Assembly (NCBI RefSeq): GCF_900239935.1
Contig: NZ_LT965929.1
Span: forward strand, 473,001-537,000
Length of the DNA: 64,000 bases
Direction of reading: 5' to 3'
From: Pseudoalteromonas carrageenovora IAM 12662
GTDB taxonomy: Bacteria > Pseudomonadota > Gammaproteobacteria > Enterobacterales > Alteromonadaceae
Below are positions 59,314 through 64,000 of the stretch, one piece after another; within the stretch, counting starts at the first letter, position 1, and every line of letters starts with the position of its first letter. Below the pieces are notes generated by a model. The model was not told where the DNA came from and made no database searches. It saw only the letters and a list, made by a program, of their open reading frames with translations. Made by a program: the position numbers and the translations under genes.

Positions 59314-59823
59314 CTAATTACCGTTTGTTGAAATAAGTCCATCAACGTCGGTATCTGTGTTGGTAAACACTCTGCCATTTACAGATAGCGGCTCTGCATT
59401 TGGGCTTTGGTTAAAAGCGTCAGTTGCAAATTGCGCAAAATCAACCTCTAGAGCATCTATTGAAATACTAACCGTAGCGGTTACTTGTGCATTAACACCA
59501 TCAGTTACCCCAAACACAAAGCTATCTGAGCCAGTCGCTTCTTTATTAGGGGTGTAAGTAAAATTACCGTCGCTATTTACTGTCGCTACACCCAGTGATG
59601 GCTCACTCGTTAATGAGTACGTTAATGAGTCGCCATCGTTATCGCTGGCACTGAGCATATCGGTAATCGTTACTTCCGTTTGTGTACTAAGCATTACATC
59701 ACTTGCTGTAGGCGCTGTATTTACAACCGGTGTAGGTTGTTTATTATCATCATCGCTACTGCACGCCCCAAGTGTTAATACGCTAAGTAATACACATACA
59801 TGGGTAGTTTTAAAATTACGCAT
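59314..59823 (-). CDS. Cadherin/Ig-like-domain lipoprotein
   Basis: 169 residues with lipobox LTLGAC (Cys near 21), an acidic linker (SSDDDNKQPTP), and one cadherin-like/Big-type beta domain at about 38-125 (DMLSASDNDGDSLTYSLTSEPSLG, then TYTPNKEATGSDSFVFGVTDG). A tail rich in Asp/Asn follows (NTDTDVDGLISTNGN). A surface or periplasm-facing lipoprotein, 11 bases after the DUF4331 gene. Likely binds calcium or a partner protein; which one is not known. Confidence 0.82.
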   Translation of the reverse strand: MRNFKTTHVCVLLSVLTLGACSSDDDNKQPTPVVNTAPTASDVMLSTQTEVTITDMLSASDNDGDSLTYSLTSEPSLGVATVNSDGNFTYTPNKEATGSDSFVFGVTDGVNAQVTATVSISIDALEVDFAQFATDAFNQSPNAEPLSVNGRVFTNTDTDVDGLISTNGN

Positions 59824-59834
59824 TAGTTAACTCC

Positions 59835-61427
59835 TTATTTAGAGCCTGCAAGGGGAGTTGCAAGGTATGGGAATGTTGAGTCCATCATAGTTGCATCAAC
59901 AGGTGCGCCATCAGTAAATGGAACTGTCCCTGTGTTAGCATCTTCTGGTGTACAAAGACCAAGGTTAGTTTCTTCACCATTTACAGGAATAGGATGACAT
60001 AAGCGACCCATAACAACGCGAAGTGCAATATCTACAACATCATCACCTGGGCGACGGCCATTTGGAAAGCCTGCTAAATCATCGCCTGCTACACCAAATG
60101 CTGATTGATCAGCTTGTGGTGTTGCTGCAATACCTGTATTTAAACGTAACATTTCTGAAGGGGTTACTGTGGCTTGTTGGTTAACACCTGCAAAACCTGT
60201 TAAAAATGCAGTGATTAAATCAGTACGCGGAAAGTTAGTAGGGGCTAGGGTTTCTAGATTTGCACCAAGCGTTGTATTTACTGCATCTTTAAATAAAATA
60301 TTCAATAGTTCAGGTAAAGAAGGGTGAGATACATAATCTAAAAATTGAGCATCATCTTGTGGCTGAGCACTTGAAAATGAGTCTTTATCTTTAATACCAA
60401 TTACAAGCTCGTTGACTAATGGGTTACCTAAGCGTGAAACTTGCGTTAAAGCGCCGCCATTAACCGCGTTGTTTGCAAATTTAGCGTTAGGGTTCAATAT
60501 GCGCGCTTGCGGTAAACTTGCCGTTGTCCATGAACCAATAACACCATTACCTTCGCCGGTAACACAACTTTTAGGTACTTCAATTGCAATTGATGTTACG
60601 TTTTTATCAGCTAGGTCGTCGTTATCTGCCGATTGTGTAATACCACCAGGGAAACCACCGCCATCGCCAGCACCCGGCGCACTATCACCTTCAACTGGTA
60701 CATAGTTTACCAAATCGAATGTTTTACCTAAGTTAACTACAAACGGGTCTTTACGCTGCCCTACAAAAACCTGTGCCATTGAATCACAATTGGGAATAGA
60801 TACCTGATAAACAAATTGATCTGCGTAAGCTTGGTAATCGCTCATTGAGCCAAACGTCTTATCACCCACATAATCTAAAGGCTTAGAGAAGGTGCTAGAG
60901 TTTGAAGTGGTGTTATTTAATACTGTTGTCTCACCTGTGCGCTGTGCTCCGCTTATCATACTCATAGTGTAGGATTCACTAAAGTTGGCTGCACTATCAT
61001 TACCTGCTGCTACACCGCCAACATTTTTAAGAGGGACAGATACAGTACGCTGGTTACCTTCTGGGCCAACGGTTAATTGCACACCTTGGTTATCGTTAGG
61101 GAGCATGCTTTTAAAGTTAAACGCAAATGTAATATCTTCAACAGCATCACCATCGTTATCAATATGAATGCTGTAAGTTGCGTCAGGGTCCATAGCAAAA
61201 TAGTTTGGGCCGCCATAAGCATCTTGAAGTGGAATATAATTAGCAATAAATGTGACGTAATCGCCACGGCCTTGCTCGTAACTGTTAAAAACATAGAAAT
61301 CGGTTGAATCTAAAGTCGGGAAACGGCTTATATTTGGCGCTTCTCTGTGGCTAGATGCCTCACTTGGTGCACTTACAAATGTACTGCATACTACTACTGC
61401 GAGTATTGATGGAGTTAAAGCTTTCAT
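59835..61427 (-). CDS. DUF4331-family secreted protein
   Basis: 530 residues with a signal peptide (1-24, SEA|SSHREAPN). The SSHREAP opening and DSTDFYVFNSYE are the hallmark of DUF4331. A DIDNDGDAVEDITF-like segment is Asp-rich, and the C-terminal GRRPGDDVVDIALRVVMGRLCHPI is conserved. The family's biochemical role is not known. First gene of the four-gene operon, driven by an ECF-type promoter at 61464-61492 that matches the one before the sigma gene. Confidence 0.9.
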   Translation of the reverse strand: MKALTPSILAVVVCSTFVSAPSEASSHREAPNISRFPTLDSTDFYVFNSYEQGRGDYVTFIANYIPLQDAYGGPNYFAMDPDATYSIHIDNDGDAVEDITFAFNFKSMLPNDNQGVQLTVGPEGNQRTVSVPLKNVGGVAAGNDSAANFSESYTMSMISGAQRTGETTVLNNTTSNSSTFSKPLDYVGDKTFGSMSDYQAYADQFVYQVSIPNCDSMAQVFVGQRKDPFVVNLGKTFDLVNYVPVEGDSAPGAGDGGGFPGGITQSADNDDLADKNVTSIAIEVPKSCVTGEGNGVIGSWTTASLPQARILNPNAKFANNAVNGGALTQVSRLGNPLVNELVIGIKDKDSFSSAQPQDDAQFLDYVSHPSLPELLNILFKDAVNTTLGANLETLAPTNFPRTDLITAFLTGFAGVNQQATVTPSEMLRLNTGIAATPQADQSAFGVAGDDLAGFPNGRRPGDDVVDIALRVVMGRLCHPIPVNGEETNLGLCTPEDANTGTVPFTDGAPVDATMMDSTFPYLATPLAGSK

Positions 61428-61463
61428 GACTTTGTCCTTTAGTTTTGATTGAAGTCATAACTA

Positions 61464-61492
61464 ATAACGAAGCAGAATTGAAGTTGGATGCA
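61464..61492 (-). promoter_or_regulatory. ECF-sigma promoter of the DUF4331 operon
   Basis: On the minus strand: -35 TGCATCCAA (61484-61492), a 14-base spacer, -10 CGTTAT (61464-61469). The same -35, the same spacer length and a near-identical -10 precede the sigma gene. The CATCC core is like that reported for mycobacterial SigK promoters. Confidence 0.8.
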
Positions 61493-61542
61493 AAAAAGTT
61501 AAATTTATTTTATTTTTTGTTAAAAATAGTTAAAACAGAAAG

Positions 61543-61568
61543 TTGGCTGCTTATAAAAAAGCAGCCAA
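61543..61568 (-). terminator. Hairpin after the anti-sigma gene, weak terminator
   Basis: A 10-bp perfect stem (61543-61552 with 61559-61568) lies 17 bases past the anti-sigma stop. The T-tract is interrupted (CTTTCTGTTTT), so termination may be partial, leaving some read-through into the DUF4331 operon. Confidence 0.6.
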
Positions 61569-61584
61569 TAAGAGGTTAAAAAAG

Positions 61585-62268
61585 TTAAAGCAGTACTAAC
61601 TCAGTCGTGTATAACACCTCGGTTGGTAAACCATTAGGCGAGCCACCGATAGGCTCCAAACTTACTGCTAGTAACGCGATGTCGAAAGCTTTAAAGCGTT
61701 TATCTTTCAACAAGAGTTTATCACCTTGTTTAGGTAGCAAGCCTAAAGATATTGGCGTGTCTTGGCCTTTTAAAATCATCCACAGCTCATAATCTTTGTT
61801 TGTTTGTGCAACTAATTGGCTGCTGGCTTTTATAGCAAGCCCTTGTGCATTTACATCGATAAACCATAGCGATTGTTTATCTTGGTTCTGTACTAAGGCA
61901 ATTTGCTCAGTTTGCTTAACACTGGTCGTAGGCTGAATAACCAAAAAGGCTAAAATAATACATGCTGCTGTTGCTACAAAAGACCACGTACGCCAAATTG
62001 AAGGCTTAGTATGTACTACCGTTTTGCTAGACTGAGGTTTATTTTCAATCCGCTGCATTATTTGCACCCATACTTCGTCGTTAGGTATCTTTGGTGTAAT
62101 GGCACTGGCTAAATTATTTAAATTTTGCTCCCACATGCTGGTGGCTTCACGTGCTTTATTAGAGGTAAGCAGTAAACGTTGAAAACGTTTACGTGCTAAT
62201 CCTCTTAATGTACCTAGTACATACTGCCCTGCAAGTGAGTCAAGTAACTCTGGTTTGTCATAGTTCAT
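61585..62268 (-). CDS. Anti-sigma factor, RskA/anti-sigma-K type
   Basis: 227 residues from ATG 62268 (MNYDKPELLDSLAGQYVLGTL), with AAAGGTG upstream; it overlaps the sigma stop as ATGA, and the longer frame to 62313 lies within the sigma gene. The N-terminal anti-sigma region is at about 8-60 (GTLRGLARKRFQRLL), one membrane helix at about 98-118, and a periplasmic RskA-like domain at about 125-227 (KDYELWMILKGQDTPISLGLLP). It should hold the sigma factor at the membrane until a signal triggers release. Confidence 0.9.
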   Translation of the reverse strand: MNYDKPELLDSLAGQYVLGTLRGLARKRFQRLLLTSNKAREATSMWEQNLNNLASAITPKIPNDEVWVQIMQRIENKPQSSKTVVHTKPSIWRTWSFVATAACIILAFLVIQPTTSVKQTEQIALVQNQDKQSLWFIDVNAQGLAIKASSQLVAQTNKDYELWMILKGQDTPISLGLLPKQGDKLLLKDKRFKAFDIALLAVSLEPIGGSPNGLPTEVLYTTELVLL

Positions 62269-62789
62269 AATGTTAAACACCTTTGTAGCTGTAACAGCCC
62301 ACGCCTGATCCAACTTTTAACTGTGCCTAGCGGTGTTTCTATATGATCCACTAATTCACTATGGCTCAGCCCTTTGTAATAGGCTAAATGAATAGCCTGC
62401 TTTTGTTGCGGCTCAAGTTGCTCTATACAATTAACGAGTTTTGTTTCTTCATCGTAATTTATATCAATACTTTGCGTATCATATTCATTGTCGCTTAACG
62501 ATTGCTCTTTGCGAACTTTGTGATAGCGCAGCGAATCGAGGCTGCGATACCTTACAATGCTTATCATCCAACTTATAACCGTCCCCTTTGAGGCATTATA
62601 TTCTGATGCGTTGTGCCAAATTTTAATAAAAGCATCTTGTAATGCCTCTTCTGCATGAGCTCTATTGGTTAACATATTTAAACTAATCGCAAACAGTTTG
62701 CCGCTAGTTAGCTGGTATAAACTCGAAAAAGCATTTTTGTCTCCTTGTGCTGTTGCGCACAAAAGAGGGAGTAATTCGTCATTGTCCAT
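62265..62789 (-). CDS. ECF RNA polymerase sigma factor, SigK-like
   Basis: 174 residues from ATG 62789 (MDNDELLPLL), preceded by AGGAA; the frame open to 62849 overlaps the gene's own promoter and is rejected. Region 2 includes LTNRAHAEEALQDAFIKIWHN and ISWMISIVRYRSLDSLRYHK; region 4 includes HLAYYKGLSHSELVDHIETP and GTVKSWIRRGLLQLQRCL. It would direct RNA polymerase to the TGCATCCAA/CGTTWW promoters found before this gene and before the DUF4331 operon, so it is autoregulated. Confidence 0.93.
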   Translation of the reverse strand: MDNDELLPLLCATAQGDKNAFSSLYQLTSGKLFAISLNMLTNRAHAEEALQDAFIKIWHNASEYNASKGTVISWMISIVRYRSLDSLRYHKVRKEQSLSDNEYDTQSIDINYDEETKLVNCIEQLEPQQKQAIHLAYYKGLSHSELVDHIETPLGTVKSWIRRGLLQLQRCLTL

Positions 62790-62819
62790 AGGGTTCCTGT
62801 TTTTCTTATTATCAGTGAG

Positions 62820-62848
62820 TAAACGATTAAAGGTGGGAATTGGATGCA
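62820..62848 (-). promoter_or_regulatory. ECF-sigma autoregulatory promoter
   Basis: On the minus strand: -35 TGCATCCAA (62840-62848), a 14-base spacer, -10 CGTTTA (62820-62825), about 30 bases before the sigma ATG. Twin of the promoter at 61464-61492. Confidence 0.8.
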
Positions 62849-63127
62849 AAAATTATTATTGCTTTACAGATTAGCTCCTTTATACGTGAGTACAAGGATT
62901 AAACGATCATAGTTAAATTATTAACATTTGAGAATAATTTATCTATAACTGTGTAAAAAATGCATAAGCTCGTTGTTCAGGAGAACTGTATTTTATTTAT
63001 ATTCTTATTAATCAGCTTGTTACGATTTAAAAGATGTATATTTCAAAGGGTTTTGATGGCGCGATATTTGCAGGTAGACAAGTAATAACGTTTATAAAAA
63101 CGAATAATATTATAAAAAGGAGAAGTT

Positions 63128-64000
63128 ATGTGGGCTGCAATTAGTTATTCACTATTAGCGCTACTACTTATTTTTGTCGGATGGGAAGTGAGCTCTGTTT
63201 ATTTTGCTATTGTTTTTTATTGGACCGCGCTTTCACTTTTGCTTGTAAGCGCTGCTTATATTTTTAATGCCGCTAAAATTTTCAGAAAAAGAGAAAATGG
63301 AGTCATCCCATTTTATATACGCTGGGCATTTGTACCATTTTTATTTGGAGTACAAATTTATAATGCCTGGTCGCGTAAGCACGATAAAGTACCGCCTATT
63401 CAGCAAATTAACGATAACTTATTTTTAGCCTGTCGCTTATTCCCCTCAGATATAGACACGTTAAAAGACAACGGTATTACAGCTATTTTGGATGTAACGT
63501 GTGAGTTTGATGGACTTGAATGGAGTTCAACGCAAGAGAACATTAATTACTTAAACATTCCGGTGCTCGATCATAGTATTCCTACTCATTCACAGTTAAA
63601 TCAGGCCATTAACTGGATACATAACCATATCAAAGAAGACCGTCGGGTAGTTGTGCATTGTGCACTGGGTCGTGGAAGGTCTGTATTTGTTATGGCTGCT
63701 TATTTACTTAGCCAAAACAAAAATGCTGATGTGCATGAAGTACTTGCGCAAATTAAAGAAACGCGTGAAACCGCTAACTTAAATAAACATCAACTACGTC
63801 ATTTAGCCAAACGTCATAAAAAAGGTGAATTGGTAATTAAAAATAAAGCAGTGTTAATTGCTAATCCTGTATCGGGTACGCGCTTGTGGCAGGAAAAAGA
63901 GCATTTAATAGTTGCTCGTTTGTCAGCCTATTACGATTTAAAAATACTTACTACTTCAAAAGACGTAAACGGCGTTGAGCTTGCTAAACAAGCAATAAAA
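63128..64000 (+). CDS. Dual-specificity phosphatase / diacylglycerol-kinase-type fusion, 3' end cut
   Basis: Starts at ATG 63128 with AAAGGAG upstream and is open at the window end (291 residues visible). Two to three membrane helices lie in residues 1-85. A protein-tyrosine/dual-specificity phosphatase domain covers about 95-230 with the P-loop HCALGRGRS (C-x5-R, Cys near 178) and a general-acid Asp probably in VLDHSIP. Then a lipid-kinase (DAGK/YegS-like) domain begins VLIANPVSGTRLWQ near 243. It may dephosphorylate and phosphorylate lipid substrates at the membrane. The order membrane-phosphatase-kinase is seen in some marine bacteria; function unknown. Confidence 0.88.
   Translation, partial: MWAAISYSLLALLLIFVGWEVSSVYFAIVFYWTALSLLLVSAAYIFNAAKIFRKRENGVIPFYIRWAFVPFLFGVQIYNAWSRKHDKVPPIQQINDNLFLACRLFPSDIDTLKDNGITAILDVTCEFDGLEWSSTQENINYLNIPVLDHSIPTHSQLNQAINWIHNHIKEDRRVVVHCALGRGRSVFVMAAYLLSQNKNADVHEVLAQIKETRETANLNKHQLRHLAKRHKKGELVIKNKAVLIANPVSGTRLWQEKEHLIVARLSAYYDLKILTTSKDVNGVELAKQAIK

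Noticed and set aside
62790-62849. Longer start for the ECF sigma factor
   Set aside because: It overlaps the -35/-10 boxes; ATG 62789 has AGGAA in the right place.
62850-63127. Possible small gene or RNA between the sigma gene and the phosphatase-kinase gene
   Set aside because: AT-rich sequence with no frame having a ribosome site and no convincing hairpin.

Overview
The window reads as chromosomal DNA of a marine gammaproteobacterium of the Alteromonadales, most likely Pseudoalteromonas. This is an inference from AT-rich, densely packed DNA, the mix of housekeeping genes (ppc, cdd, udp, tdk, ltaE, rlmF, ogt) with many sensory and redox genes, and the style of the proteins. No phage, plasmid, CRISPR array, rRNA or tRNA gene was seen. 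The only mobile-looking DNA is a MITE-like repeat present in three copies.

Layout. 1-6966: a huge propeller/PAS/GGDEF/EAL signalling protein (cut by the window edge), an isochorismatase-type hydrolase, a chemotaxis receptor and a thioredoxin-like membrane protein. 7065-11360: metal handling, with a Mn exporter behind a yybP-ykoY riboswitch, bfd, two complementary bacterioferritin subunits, a PepSY membrane protein behind a Fur-like site, and a CDF zinc-type exporter. 11391-20762: three copies of a 315-363 bp inverted-terminal-repeat element bracketing a 1584-residue hybrid histidine kinase, a GNAT acetyltransferase and an alkylation-repair pair (Ada/AlkA fusion plus ogt). 20841-31448: tdk, ltaE, rlmF, a hydrolase, a TPR-sulfotransferase, a TonB-dependent receptor, an unlisted 51-residue cysteine-rich gene, a LETM1-like small protein, an M17 aminopeptidase and a YaeR-type glyoxalase.

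31516-41839: a FabH-like synthase, a RegB/RegA-type redox two-component pair with a DCC thiol oxidoreductase, ppiC, a glutaredoxin-MauE fusion, an FrnE-like DsbA protein, an M24 peptidase and a DCC/SDR/flavin-reductase operon. 41960-50345: ppc, cdd, udp, an arginase-family enzyme, a periplasmic binding protein and a CorC/HlyC transporter. 50590-57081: a complete RND efflux operon with a near-perfect palindromic operator and its probable TetR regulator. 57145-62848: an ECF sigma/anti-sigma pair and a four-gene operon (DUF4331, cadherin-like lipoprotein, TPR protein, HupE/UreJ-like membrane protein). The window ends in a phosphatase/lipid-kinase fusion.

The most interesting points are: (i) the ECF cluster, where the sigma gene and the DUF4331 operon share the same -35 box, 14-base spacer and -10 box, which defines a self-contained regulon; (ii) the bacterioferritin pair, in which one subunit keeps the ferroxidase residues and lost the haem Met while the other does the reverse; (iii) the Ada-AlkA fusion coupled by a one-base overlap to ogt; and (iv) the repeat family, with an exact 48-bp internal length variant.
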